Notes under the pieces: generated by a model
Told to the model about the DNA's origin: nothing
Seen by the model: only the letters and a program-made list of their open reading frames with translations
The model's database searches: none
Source of the DNA: Unio delphinus
Taxonomy: Eukaryota; Mollusca; Bivalvia; Unionida; Unionidae
Direction of reading: 5' to 3'
Assembly (NCBI GenBank): GCA_029339505.1
Contig: JAQISU010000179.1
Location: 8,338,001-8,402,000 of the forward strand
DNA length: 64,000 bases
Made by a program: the position numbers and the translations under genes
Part shown: one piece after another, positions 24,656 through 35,056 of the stretch
Numbering within the stretch: the first letter of the stretch is position 1
How the letters are laid out: each line of letters opens with the position of its first letter

Positions 24656-25629
24656 CAAAATTATAGGCGTCACAACGTGTCTTTAGAAATAACAAAGGTT
24701 GTGCGGCCCATGGGTCATTGAAAATGTCATAATGCTTCCCACCGGGTGTTTTGACTTTGGGACCCCTGGGTTAGACGATTGTCGGTGTGCCCTCTTTGTT
24801 CAAGATAATTGACTTTCCCGCAAAGATTAAAAGCGAATGCGGCAGTTGAGTGTTACAGGATAGTTTCGTATTCTAAGGTAGAAGGCACGAGCCTAATAAT
24901 CACATTCGTCGCATTTTTAAATTCACACATGAACTAAATCTGTTATGTGGTTTACATTTACTTTGAGTTAGGCTTGGAAATCTGTTGACTTCTTGGTGAC
25001 TGCCTGTAACGGTTAAACTAACAATGGAGATCAAATGCGTAACTTGTTCTCCAAATGAGTGCCAACTTTGGTTACGTATTGAATGTGTCTGCTACAGAGG
25101 TAAATATCTACAAATCTAGATGATTGAGGGGTGATGAAAAATATGCTAATTTGTAACCGTACTAGTAAAATTTATTCATGCATTAGGGATATACTTATTC
25201 TTTTAGCTGTCTTGTGACAGGAAAATGTTCAAAATAGCTCTTTCCTGTCAAAAATGAAAGTGAAAAAGAGGGGATTGTGGCAGTGTTCATTCAGTCTGAA
25301 AGTCACTAGTTGCATAATGAATTAACTTTAATACCTCAGTCAGAATCTTACATGCATACTTTGAAGAAAAAAATCATTAGTTAGTTTTTATTTGTATTTT
25401 TAATGTAATATTATTATGATTTGTTTGCGTCATCGTCGGATGAAAATTTGCAGATAAAATCTGTCCTTTGAGACCTTATGATATTGACAACATCACGTAA
25501 ATCCGACTTTTTTGCCGTTATAATTTATTGCTAATGATTAAAAATTATACCTGTATATTGAGAACAGCGACAGGGATTTCTTGAGAAGGAAAGTTTTGAC
25601 GATTTTACGGTTTTACCCAAACTTTTGCT

Positions 25630-25677
25630 ATTGCACCAACAAAACAGACTGCTAGAAAGTCCACAGGAATATTATAG
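25630..25677 (+). pseudogene. Histone H3 N-terminal tail fragment, copy A
   Basis: Codons at 25630-25668 read I-APTKQTARKSTG, against M-ARTKQTARKSTG in histone H3; the start is ATT and H3 R2 is Pro. It then departs from H3 (ILE, LEU, stop TAG at 25675-25677). Thirteen matching positions in frame cannot be chance. Equivalent pieces are at 41223 (B) and 54549 (C). Confidence 0.8.
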
Positions 25678-25808
25678 ATAAAACACCTTACATACTTATC
25701 CTTAATTTTTAAAATAATTTTCTTTATTTTCTCGAATATTCCTTTTCATCTTTTTTCATTTTTATTTTTTCATTTTCTTTTTGAATCAGTTTGTAAAGAA
25801 TTAAGTAG

Positions 25809-25811
<3 letters not shown>

Positions 25812-25860
<49 letters not shown>
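25812..25860. repeat. (GA)n microsatellite
   Basis: About 24 GA units. Units B and C lack it at the equivalent place, carrying unique sequence instead (41400-41640; 57470-57670). Confidence 0.95.
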
Positions 25861-25861
<1 letters not shown>

Positions 25862-26075
25862 ACATTATATTATGAGTTAGAATTACAAATTCTGCACATC
25901 ATGTGAGTGATGATTGATAAATTACCGCTGCTGGGGGATATTCTAAATGTTTCAGTGGATCCATTTTCTATTATTACTTTTATATTAGTAACGACAGTAT
26001 AGGAGAAATCACAGTTACTCTGTATATACATCTCTATATACCTCGAACAGATGCGGGAACTTGAACGGTGTTATT

Positions 26076-26695
26076 TTAAGGTGTCCAGGTGAGAGATCCG
26101 CACTGTATCGAGTACACGGTATTGATATTTTGTTTATGTGGTATTTTAACCTGATCAAGCCTATTAGCAATAGCTCGAAATTCACTTACACCTTTATCTT
26201 GTGTTCGTTTGATCGTGTCAATGTTCGTCTTGATTTCCGAAGGTTTCATAAAAACGTTCAACGGAGTACCAAACAATTTTTTTTGGTAATTTCATCAATT
26301 TGTCTATAATTTCTACGAAGATCTGCAAACGAGCTTACACGAACATCATACTCTTGGCCCTCAACGATAATAATTTATTGTCTATGGTGCTGTAGTTCTT
26401 TGTTACAGCGTCCTTGTTGGATATTCGATCTCTAAGTATGTATATTTTATTCCCATTCAGGCTGAGTTCGCTTGTCATTGTATCACCAGATTTTAGTGCA
26501 CGCGTGCGAATATTATCCTATGTCATTAATGAAAGACCAGTGCGGTTAAATTTTCCGTTATTTTTAAACACGATAATATCCTGCAATTATTAATTACTGG
26601 TTTTTAATTGTCCTTGCTTATCTTGAAATACAATCATTTCATTTAGATCTACATTTGCAAGATTTAGTAATTCGGATAATTCGTTGTTAATGATA
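26076..26695 (-). pseudogene. Fibre-like virus-type protein, copy A (broken)
   Basis: Read right to left the frame shows an ELLNLANVDLNEMIVFQDKQ stretch, then tandem stops (TAATAA), then KSGDTMT.EL, NKIYILRD, and KDAVTKNY. This is the hydrophobic 'SGDTMTG.L.L.GN.I..L......DAV.K.YV' pattern found in fibre and tail-type proteins of phages and of virus-like elements in invertebrate genomes. A frameshift near 26375 follows, then a helical C-terminal part (PSEIKTNIDTIKRTQDKG, EFRAIANRLDQVK) ending in WTP and TAA. The tandem stops and the frameshift are present at the same place in units B and C. The upstream neighbour on the same strand is the capsid-like gene. The virus type is not identified. 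Confidence 0.6.
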
Positions 26696-26804
26696 TTTTT
26701 TCACGCTCTTTTGCTATTCCGTCCTTTGTTCTTTTTGTTTCGATAGAGATTGTAAATATCTACCATTATAATTTAAGATCTATTAAAAACGATATCGATT
26801 ACTC

Positions 26805-27094
26805 GTGTATTTGCATACAACTTTATAACGTGGTTTGGTTGATTTTCATGCAGCATCAAGTACATCACTTCCTTCTCGGCCGCATCTTGTTGGGTCTGTT
26901 TTTGTGTGCATTGGTAATCTCGAATACCAGATAATCACTTTGTGAAGAGAATTAGCTGCGATGACATACTCGATGAACTATTATCTGTGATAACCAGTAC
27001 GAATAAAAAAGAACGATTCCCCGTGGATCAATTGCGTATGCGGTCCACTGAGTTGTGTATTTGCGTACAACTTTATGACGTGGTTTGGTTGATT
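26805..27094. repeat. 250-bp segment bounded by about 40-bp direct repeats, only in unit A
   Basis: GTGTATTTGC.TACAACTTTA begins at 26805 and again at 27055; units B and C have one copy and lack the 250 bp between. Either B and C share a deletion by recombination between the repeats or A gained the segment. A minus-strand ORF across it is unidentified. Confidence 0.8.
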
Positions 27095-27137
27095 TTCGAA
27101 ATATACCACCTAATATTGGTTGTATCTGAAATAGCAC

Positions 27138-27140
<3 letters not shown>

Positions 27141-27195
<55 letters not shown>
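27141..27195. repeat. (GA)n microsatellite
   Basis: About 27 GA units. It has equivalents at 42693-42761 in B and 58733-58811 in C, and is paired with a (CT)n tract about 4.1-4.4 kb to the right in each unit. Confidence 0.95.
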
Positions 27196-27198
<3 letters not shown>

Positions 27199-27380
27199 GT
27201 CGTATTCTAGTCTTGTTATGTTTAGCATTAATTACTTTTCAACCCGATCGTTGTCAGTGACAGCTTATTCTGACCACCTGTAATCGGACTGTGTTTTAGC
27301 GTTATTATGATTCTGGATTTTTTGTTCGACCCGGAGTCAGAGTAACATTTACATTTATAATATCACGAGTGATCTAATTG

Positions 27381-28335
27381 TTACATATTTTCTACTGGTG
27401 CGTCAATGACTCTCATTCGTTCACCAGCATCTTCAAGTAGCACCGACTTATCACTGAGTATAACAACGATTGATCTGTAATTAGGGATAAGGGGGTGGAG
27501 TGGGGCTTGAGCAACCCGAAGAGTTACTCGAGCTCGGAAATGTATATCAATGACAGTTTGTCGTGTAAAATGAAGATGTTCCAACGAAAAGTAATAAATC
27601 GGATAATATGTTGCAAAATCTAGTGATATTTGCAGACCGGTATATAGATTCTGATCACGTCCCATAAATGTAATTAAACGATGATATGCACGTGCAACAT
27701 GGTTTTGTCCAAAATTGAGTAAAATATCTTCAGACGGTTCTTATTGGCCGTTTATTCTTAGCGAAACCTCAAGTTTATCAAATTTCATATGGCTGCGTGT
27801 TTGCGAATTTAATCCTGTGTAATCTTGTAACGCAACAAATATATATCGTGATGCAGAAACGCCTTGTTGTGATGCTATATGCCATGTAAATATAACGTTA
27901 ATATTACTCTGAATACTATCCGTTGTTATTGTTAGCCATGATAGTAATGATTTACCACCTGTATCCTTAAATAATAATAATTTATTTTCTTCCGTGATTG
28001 ATGGGGTCGTTACTGGCATCCACAATGAGAAGTTTTGATAATACTACTTTATCATCTCCAAGTCGCCATATAGCATCATTATCATCACTTTTTCGTACGA
28101 GTACAACTGAATGCTTAGCCACACAAATAACATTTATAATATTTCTGCTAAAACCGAGAATGTAAGATAGTGGAATTGCACATGAAAACTTTCCACAATC
28201 ACCTGACAACATGAATTTACATGTTTTAAATCCTAAATTGTACTCCGAATCAACATGCATAATCATATCTTCGACATTAACATCAGCAGGAGGAGTAGCA
28301 CGGTCTTTTGGTGTCATCAGGATAATTTTAGCCAT
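27381..28335 (-). pseudogene. Virus-like capsid-type protein, copy A (broken)
   Basis: Starts at ATG 28335 with MAKIILMTPKDR. The first 90 residues include GDCGKFSCAIPLSYILGF and HSVVLVRKSDDNDAIWR. Then come a TITTDSIQSNINVIFTWHI segment, and near the end a RSIVVILSDKS stretch, closing with VENM and TAA. The order 'G.FS..IPLSYILGF ... VRKSDNDA ... FTW ... VILSD' is, from memory, that of an uncharacterised protein recurrent in invertebrate genomes, probably a double-jelly-roll capsid of a Polinton- or adintovirus-like element. Breaks: in A, loss of two codons and a frameshift near 28040; in all units an in-frame TAA (27741-27743 here) splits an otherwise open frame. An N-terminal piece lies to the right (about 28440-28660) with two further stops in A. 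Confidence 0.6.
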
Positions 28336-28439
28336 CTTTGTGAAACATCATTTATGGACCAGCTGATCTTGTATAAGGATGGCAATATCTACCTATCTAG
28401 GCCCATTATCGTTGTAGCAGCATCATCTTTTTGAATCGA

Positions 28440-28660
28440 TTAAATATTTCTTCCATAAATCATATATGTAGCGCTATCAAACAGTGCCAAAATCTCGTTG
28501 TTAAAAAGCCGACTTTGACAGCACCCCGATATTCTGTATCATCTGTTTGAATAATTTCCCCTTCTTCTTCGATAAATGCTTAAGCGGGTAGAAAATATCT
28601 ACTTGTGTAGTTAAATTATGCATCGTTGATTTGGCTGTCATGCGTCATAAGAATAAAATT
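28440..28660 (-). pseudogene. N-terminal capsid-like segment, copy A (broken)
   Basis: Corresponds to the 62-codon ORF at 60082-60270 in unit C. In A two in-frame stops have appeared (near 28617 and 28580). Content: an NYTSRYFLPA stretch, an IIQTDD motif and a GAVKVGF stretch, the type of sequence that precedes the capsid-like ORF in this family. Unit B has lost the region by a deletion of about 250 bp. Confidence 0.45.
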
Positions 28661-29334
28661 AATAATCGCGTATTGATTCGTCTTTGCGAACGGGTGAATC
28701 TATGTCGAATGATGTATAATCATCTGATTTGTTAAATTTTAAATAATTGATTTGTTATTTATTCCCGGTAAATGCTAATAACCATCATATCACCTTGAAA
28801 TAATTGTTGAGAAATATAAGCGGTTTCATTAATTATTTGGCGAGAATTATTTCCAGCTCGTTTTTCCTCCAATGAGTATTTATAATTGTGATATGTCGGG
28901 GAAAAAAACATCAAAAGGGCAGTCAATAATTAATGCATGAAATTCTTTAACACACATCGTTTCTGCGGTAATTGTTCTTTCTTGTTGTTTTTGTTATTTC
29001 TATTGTTGCTGTTTTTGTTCTACATATTGACCGAACACATCGTTTACCGCATAGATGAATTCTATTTATGATGATCTTTTTTTGTGTTGATTCGACTTGT
29101 GTTAGTTTAAATTTTACAAAACCCTTTAGCTCAATGTTGTAGACCGGAAATATATTTTCAAGATGTCGGTCTCACCATTTCTTTTACTATTTTCATAAGT
29201 CGTAACAACAAGGGCTGGAAAGTCATTTAGATAAATTCTATTGATTGCTTTTAAAGCTTATTCAGCAAATTTATTACGTAAATCTTTTTGATTATTTCTT
29301 CATCTGTTTCCTTCTCTTTAGTAATAGGTCATGC

Positions 29335-29605
29335 TATTTGAGGCATTGGACCAGACAAATCTTGTAAAATCTTGATGTTTCATCAGTTTTTTAGCTAATT
29401 TTTCAAGTTGAGGAAAAAGAGGTTTAATTGTTTCAGTAATAGGTTTGAATAATTGTTCAAAACTCTTTGCATAATCAACCTGATATTCCTGAAGCTCTTG
29501 TAATTTTCGCCTTACATAATCACGGACTGGCAGAAATGCCTTAGTTGCTTCTAGTTGTTCTCGTGCTAACCGAGTGGTATACGCTTCTCCATCAAATTTC
29601 GATAC
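29335..29605 (-). pseudogene. Small charged, probably helical ORF, copy A
   Basis: An open frame without an ATG at its start encodes a region rich in Lys/Glu/Gln with RDYVRRKLQEL, FKPITETIKPLFPQLEKLAK and a tail HQDFTRFVW. It is best preserved in unit C (61147-61431). Predicted helical by composition, with no recognisable family. It lies on the same strand as, and upstream of, the capsid-like gene, so it may be another structural or accessory gene of the same element. Confidence 0.4.
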
Positions 29606-29671
29606 ACCAATGATCTAATTCACAGCAGCAGAGGGTGTTACCTCAAATAAGTGTCGAAAAGGTAAGTATAA

Positions 29672-29862
29672 TCGACAAACGTAACGTTTATTTTCAAAAT
29701 GGAGCGTATTTTTTAACACTTAGATTCACAAATGGACGCTTGTGTTATGAGTTGCGCTCACCCTTTCTGAAACAACGAAGCGTTTACTCTCAAAATGAAG
29801 CGTATTTGTTTTACTTTCGGATTGACAAATAAACGCTTCTATTATTAGTTGGGCTACCCTCT
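29672..29862. promoter_or_regulatory. Conserved duplicated non-coding block, copy A
   Basis: Two tandem versions of a roughly 90-bp block, each with (A/T)ACGTTTA..TTCAAAATG.AGCGTATTT and a later GACAAAT.(A/G)ACGCTT. The second contains AAGCGTTTA (29778-29786) and its exact inverse TAAACGCTT (29830-29838). It is kept in all three units directly upstream of the minus-strand ORF block (also 45170-45345 and 61495-61675). It could be a promoter or replication element; that is inference from position and conservation. Confidence 0.4.
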
Positions 29863-30414
29863 CTACTGCTCCAGACTGACATCACCATACACTCATAAAC
29901 GCGACCCTGTTATGGATCAATTTAATACCGTTAACTGTTTAAAATATGCATAGGTAAATTTTATTGTGGTATTAGTCAATCAACTTGTTATATAGTTTCT
30001 CCTTTATTTCCATACTATATCCAAGACCTACTTTTAAATAAATTAATGAGATATTAACAGGAGATATATATAAAACTCAAAAAGAGGTTACAAGCATTTG
30101 CCGTCTTAGTTGCTTTTCTATATTAAAAAAATACCAGAAATATGTACATAATCCATGTATCAATAATTTTATTGTCAGAATACAGGGCAGAAACGGACAA
30201 AGACATGACAAAGTCGGCACATAGAGCTTTAAAACTGATAATACGGAATGGTAATTATCATGTGATAAAAATAAACATGTATATAATGTGTGTGCTGGTT
30301 GTTATTGATTTTTTACTTGTTGAAACTAAGTCATAGAAGCGCCACGCTGGTATTGGATTCTCTCGATTCTCATTTGAGATTCAAAAATATAAAGAAGAAA
30401 AAGAAGAAATCCCA

Positions 30415-30878
30415 CTAAAAACAATACAATCGGAATACATTTGTGTCTTTCTGTAAATTCCGATAAATGAAGCAAAAATGTTTTTGTATCTGTGTTTTGG
30501 CAAAATGAATACCCATCTTTTCCAAAATCAAATTCACTGGCATTTTATCTTCTTGTTGTCTTGTCACATAATTCATGTGAGAACGAGTCAACATCAGAAC
30601 ATTCCAAGTACGTGAGAGGGTTAAAGTCAATGCATAAGTTTGATCTGTTGAAAGATATTTCTAATCATCTGACAGGAGTAATTTTTTCTTTTTCTTTGCT
30701 ATGGCCTTCATGTGGTTTAAAATGTTCTCGGCAGCCGACAATACGGTTCTTCGCGTTATCCAGGATAACCGTGAATAATGATCCCAGTATAAGCATAACG
30801 TAATCAATACGTCGTTTGGTTCTCTGCTTAGTATGCTCCCTGCGTTGCACGTAGTAGAACGGAGTGCAACACAGATCA
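30415..30878 (-). pseudogene. Unidentified ORF pair separated by one shared stop, copy A
   Basis: A frame from about 30878 to 30661 (AGSILSREP, SRLSWITRRTVLSAAENILN, then Lys-rich) ends in TAG at 30661-30663; the same frame then stays open to 30415 (ALTLTLSRTWNVLMLTRSH, QQEDKMPVNLILEKMGIHF). The TAG is at the equivalent position in B (46172) and C (62505), so one decayed gene of about 150 residues is likely. Its function is unknown. The plus strand of the same DNA also has ORFs (30492-30803), which look like shadows. Confidence 0.4.
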
Positions 30879-31274
30879 TACTAATCAATACCTAGAATTA
30901 AATGAGATTAAATATTTTACGAATAATGACTGAATATTCTATTGTTTTGGCAAAAAGGCATGCTTGAATATTTAACTAAATTGACTAAATGTAACTAAAG
31001 GAAAGAACACATGGACAAAGCAAAAATGTATAATTCTTGTGTGTTTTTTATATACATTTTTTAGCATTACTAGTCAAAATGTACCAGTGAAATGTACCCA
31101 TATGTTAAAATATTACCCTTCCAATATTTAACTGCTTTATGTGATTTAGTATGCTTTTGATCTGAGCAGGGAAGCTAATCATCATAACAAAGCGCACACA
31201 ACAATAATTGTCTTACCATAGGTAAGCATGAAATAATTTAAATAATAAATTGATAAAAATGACATCAGTCAGAT

Positions 31275-31285
31275 TCTCTCTCCCT

Positions 31286-31340
<55 letters not shown>
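31275..31340. repeat. (CT)n microsatellite
   Basis: CT run with a few interruptions at the left end; equivalents at 46786-46882 and 63120-63190. Confidence 0.95.
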
Positions 31341-31344
<4 letters not shown>

Positions 31345-31501
31345 TTGCGAGGTTTATGTCGCTTTAATAAGTTCAAAAAAATCTTTTAATATTTTAAGCG
31401 GCGAATTCAAACAATAAACAGCATTTGTTTGCGAGGAAAATTATTTATGCAAAAACGTTATTTGAGGAATCGATCACTTGTAACATTTCTAACAATCAAG
31501 A

Positions 31502-31504
<3 letters not shown>

Positions 31505-31532
<28 letters not shown>

Positions 31533-31552
31533 CGTGTGTGTGTGTCTGTTCA

Positions 31553-31621
<69 letters not shown>

Positions 31622-31632
31622 GTGTGTGTGTC
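31505..31632. repeat. Two (TA)n tracts with TACGTGTGTGTGTCTG junctions
   Basis: TA runs at 31505-31530 and 31559-31620, each followed by ACGTGTGTGTG and CTGTTCATTTTAA, so the tract and its right flank are duplicated in unit A. Equivalent tracts are 46966-47155 (B) and 63355-63432 (C, where the array ends). Confidence 0.95.
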
Positions 31633-31639
31633 TGTTCAT

Positions 31640-32340
31640 TTTAAAGTTCATTTTTTAGTTGCGTGATATATGTATTCCAATCATCTTTCTTTATTTCAAA
31701 ATAAGTCAAACTGTCGAGTTACTCAAAGGTGTTTGTGCATCTGATGCTTTATCAAAACCTATCTTACATCAGAAATTTTTATAGTAAAGAGGTTCTAATA
31801 TCTCGGCTTTTTTATGCACTTTCTGATGAAAGTCATTATTTTGTCCATCTCGAAATTTTATAGTTATTGGTTAATTTGGTGTTCAGTATAAACATCACTT
31901 AAAACGTAAGCCATATAGCTGTGGTCAGCAAATAATCATGTTATACTAGACGAGCCTTTTGCAATATTCTTAAAGTATCGTATCAAGTACTCATCCTTGT
32001 GGAAATCCTGTACTAATATATTTCATACACGATCCACTTGCATTTAAAGAACCGTTTGTTTCTTAATAAGAACTGATTAGCCAGCTTTGCCTGTTTCTTA
32101 TTATTCCATATTCACTAAGCGTGTATCAGTCCCTTGGGTAAAGCACAATCAAATGCATTAGATATATCACAAAAGCATACACATAATGCGTTTCTAGCGT
32201 GTGTGTGATCTCTTGCTCTGAACATTGTACTTAATCGAAAACTTTATCAACCAGTTAAAATATTTGACGTTGGACAATACCCCTATCATCAATATTATCG
32301 TATGATGCTAAATAGTTATTCATATAGTTTTCTTTCTTCC
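31640..32340 (-). pseudogene. Reverse transcriptase fragment, copy A
   Basis: On the minus strand, from about 32190 leftwards, the frames encode FCDISNAFDCALPKGLI (catalytic-Asp motif of non-LTR RT, F.DI.KAFD) and, about 180 bp on, TGFPQG*VLDT (the conserved G-P-Q-G-S-V-L-G motif, with a stop). Further left comes a TFIRKCIKK / DVR.VLIKPRMHKHLW stretch. Many stops; the active-site YADD box was not found. It is a decayed LINE piece lying between the virus-like block and the poly-ubiquitin-like gene; unit B has the same (47175-47880). Confidence 0.6.
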
Positions 32341-32359
32341 ATTACCCAATTTAATTGAC

Positions 32360-32551
32360 CCATCTCTTCTATAACAGTCAAAGTAGAATACCGAATTGAA
32401 ATTTATTCCTCTAATCAGAAATGGGGCAATGAGTATTGTTTAGAATTTAAAAAACTAATGTTTAAAGTTTCAGTCTCATCAGAACAAATTACTGTAACAT
32501 TTACTGACAGTGGCACAGTTTTTACCAATGGATATCAGGAAGAATATATAT
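32360..32551 (+). other. Plus-strand open frame of about 60 codons, unidentified
   Basis: A single plus frame reads VEYRIEIYSSNQKWGNEYCL, then SSEQITVTFTDSGTVFTNG, then YQEEY, with natural-looking composition and alternating beta-type residues. In unit B a 4-bp difference near 47970 shifts the frame, but the second half continues as KYFSLDSQVNNIYADIECS before a stop (48167). It may be an exon or the end of a gene whose remainder was lost. A minus-strand ORF exists over the same DNA in B only, so the strand is not certain. Confidence 0.35.
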
Positions 32552-32572
32552 AAATATTTCTCACTGGATTCT

Positions 32573-32752
32573 TTTTTTTTTTTTTTATGGTTTAACGCCA
32601 TTTTTCAGCACAATATAGGCTATGCATGGCGGCCAGTATTAATGGTGGAGGAAGAAACCGGACAAACCCCGGAAAGAACCACCGACCCACGAGAAGCTAC
32701 TGGCAAGCTTTCTCACATAACTACATTTGCCGAATCTTAGACTCGAACACTT
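32573..32752 (+). mobile_element. Short interspersed element inserted in unit A
   Basis: About 180 bp present in A but absent from B at the same point (B continues GGATTCTCAAGTAAATAATA at 48104). It starts with a T tract, then ATGGTTTAACGCC, TATAGGC-like and ATGGCGGCC motifs, and ends in ACTCGAACACTT. A reversed relative is at 63770-63860. Similar short elements, headed by GGTTTAACG, are widespread in bivalve genomes to my knowledge. Confidence 0.65.
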
Positions 32753-33397
32753 GAAGTAAATAATAGCTATGCAGACATAGAATGTAGTCTTTTATAAATG
32801 CAAATATGAAGAACTCAGATTAGCTAAAAATTTATTAGTATGAATTTAGTATTAAGAATTCATCTAAAGTAATCATATACATGTTCCTTTCGAAATTTTT
32901 ATTGTTGTCTTTATTCAGTATCATTGAAAATGATAAACGTGGCATGAAAATAGACAAAGGTTACATTGGAACACAAAAAAAACCCAGAAAATAATTTAAC
33001 GTGATTGTGAATGAGGTTATGTACAGTTGCTCAAGAAAAATCAATTCCACATTAATTATTTTGACAAATTAATGAGCGAACCAGTTGACCCTTCTCTGCG
33101 GGTCAAGTTAATTACCGTATAACTTGTTCTTATAAAATATGTCACGAGATAATGAAATAACATATTAAAACTAAATGTTTTCACTTATAAGCCATAAACA
33201 ATTTGAACGGTACACTTTAAGCCTTGTCAGATTAGATTAAGAATCAGATAAAATGTGGATGGCAGCATCTGGATGTGGGATCTCCTACAAGCATCTGATA
33301 GACAATAATGGATCTTAATTAGTCACATCAATACAAAATGTTTCAACTTGTTTCCATATCTGAATAATGGACTTTGATTCCTTAGGGTACATATCCT

Positions 33398-34541
33398 TCA
33401 ATTTTCACCTGTCACAGGAAGCACCAGAAAAAGGACCGACTTTTCCTCAATTTTACAATCAAAAATGGTTCTGTCATCTTCCAGCTGCTTGCCATTAAAA
33501 AGGAGACACTGCTGGTCAGGTGAAATACCTTCTTTGTCCTGGATCTTGACCTTCAGATTCCCAATGGTGTCAACTGGCTTCACTTGCAGGGAGATGGTCT
33601 CCCTCGTCCAAATATTCACAAAGATGTGGATGAAATCTCCTTGACGGAGTATCAGGTGCAGAGTGTAGTCTTTCTGGATGTTGTAGTCACGGAGGCTTTT
33701 ATCATCTTCGAGAAACTTCCCACCGAAAATTAGACATTGTTGGTCACGTGGGAAGCTTTTAATACACTCGATCTTGGTCTTTACATTCGCGATTGTGTCA
33801 GATGGCTTCACTTGTAGGAAGACAGTCTTCTCTGTCTGCGTTTTCACAATGATGTGCATTGCATGCATATGAAGGACTATCAGCCTGATGGTAGACTGGC
33901 TGAGAATGTTATAGTTCAAAAGACTTCTGTCATCATGTAGCAGACGGTCAGCGAAAATCAGACGCTGCTTGTAAGGTAGGATGCCTACCTTTTCATGTAT
34001 CATGGCCTTTACATCCTCAATCGTATCAGATGGCTCCACTTCTAGGGTGACAGTCGTCCCTGTCTCAAGTTTTACAAAGAGCCGCATATTACATCTCAAA
34101 CGGAGAAACACATGAATTGTGGACTCATTTAAAATGTTATAGTCAGAAAGGGTTCTGCCATCTTGCAGCAGCTTATCAGCGAAGACCATTTGCTGCTTGT
34201 AAGGTAGGATGCCTTCTATGTCATGAATCTTGGCCTTCACATTCTTAATGGTGGCAAATGGATGCATTTCTAAGGTGATCGTCTTCCCTGTGGGAGTCTT
34301 CACAAAAATCTGAATACTGCATATTTCCAGATTGATAGTGGATTGTTGCTGGATATTGTGGTCAGCGAGGGTTGTGTCATCGTCCAGCTGATTTCCAGCA
34401 AAGGTCAAGCGCTGCTGGTCAGATGGGATGCCTTCCTTGTACTCGAGCATGGCTTTCACACTCTCAATGGTGTCAGATGGCACAACTTGTAGGGTGATCA
34501 TCTTCCCTGTGTGAGTCTTCACGAAGATCTTTATGATGAAT
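33398..34541 (-). CDS. Poly-ubiquitin-like protein with five non-cleavable repeats, copy A
   Basis: One open frame encodes five ubiquitin-like domains in a row, 76 codons each, starting [38 protein letters not shown] and IHIFVNIWT. Each keeps the ubiquitin fold signature (TI..VK..I....GI...QQ..F....L.DD.(T/S)L.DYNI). Every junction that should be LRLRGG is altered (LEICS, LRLRCN, VLHMHA, LRQGDF, PVTGEN-stop), so the chain cannot be cut into monomers or conjugated through Gly-Gly. K48 and K63 equivalents are kept only in some repeats and I44 becomes Thr in repeat 1. The ATG of ubiquitin is ATA here (34532-34534). A possible 3' splice site TTATCTTGTAG ends at 34542, as in ubiquitin genes with a 5' UTR intron. 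Without a spliced upstream ATG the first usable Met is at 34501. The frame is also open upstream to 34588. Just beyond, DNA switches to LINE sequence, so the original promoter is missing in this copy. Confidence 0.8.
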
Positions 34542-34604
34542 CTACAAGATAAACGTGTTAAGATGTTAAAAAGTGCCACACAAATCACATATAGATTGGA
34601 AAAG

Positions 34605-34993
34605 CGAAATGAATTTAATACAAATGTAGTGAAAGCTCTAGAAATTTATCATGGAAAAGGAGACGAAAATGAAAACTGTAAAACAATGAAAAAGCATATA
34701 GAAAATAACTTGAATATTTGGGTGCTAACGCCATTTTGCCTAATGGAGTGGGCTTAGGTGGCCAAAACGTATATATAATTTAAAAAGATATTAAATCTAT
34801 GTATTTTTAAAATGATATATTACCTAATATTGATAATGAAGTTATAGAATATTTGTGAGCATATAACGCCCACTACATAAACAAAAACAAAAAAAACACT
34901 ATATAGCGCGAAGGAGGTGGGTGGCATTACCAAGTCCAGTCCTGATTAAATATGTAAATATTTTAATGTATAACCAACATCACCAATGGAGGG

Positions 34994-35056
<63 letters not shown>

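Larger units (their letters stand above)
24656..34605. repeat. Array unit A
   Basis: Matches unit B (40262-49965) almost base for base, and unit C (57336-63432) over the shared part. Order: H3 tail fragment (+), (GA)n, fibre-like ORFs (-), (GA)n, capsid-like ORFs (-), small ORFs (-), (CT)n, (TA)n, RT fragment (-), plus ORF, poly-ubiquitin-like gene (-). Capsid-like start codons lie at 28335, 43880 and 59957, giving spacings of 15545 and 16077 bp. A-specific changes are a 250-bp extra segment (26805-27054), loss of about 210 bp near 28910, and a repeat insertion at 32573-32752. Confidence 0.9.

Noticed and set aside
27741..30663. Reassignment of UAA/UAG to an amino acid in the virus-like genes
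   Set aside because: The capsid-like and fibre-like frames themselves end in TAA, other breaks are frameshifts, and units carry additional private stops; simple decay explains all.
30492..30803. 103-codon plus-strand ORF (also in B and C)
   Set aside because: It mirrors the minus-strand frame, which is open in all units around one shared stop; I consider the plus ORF the shadow, though this is not proven.
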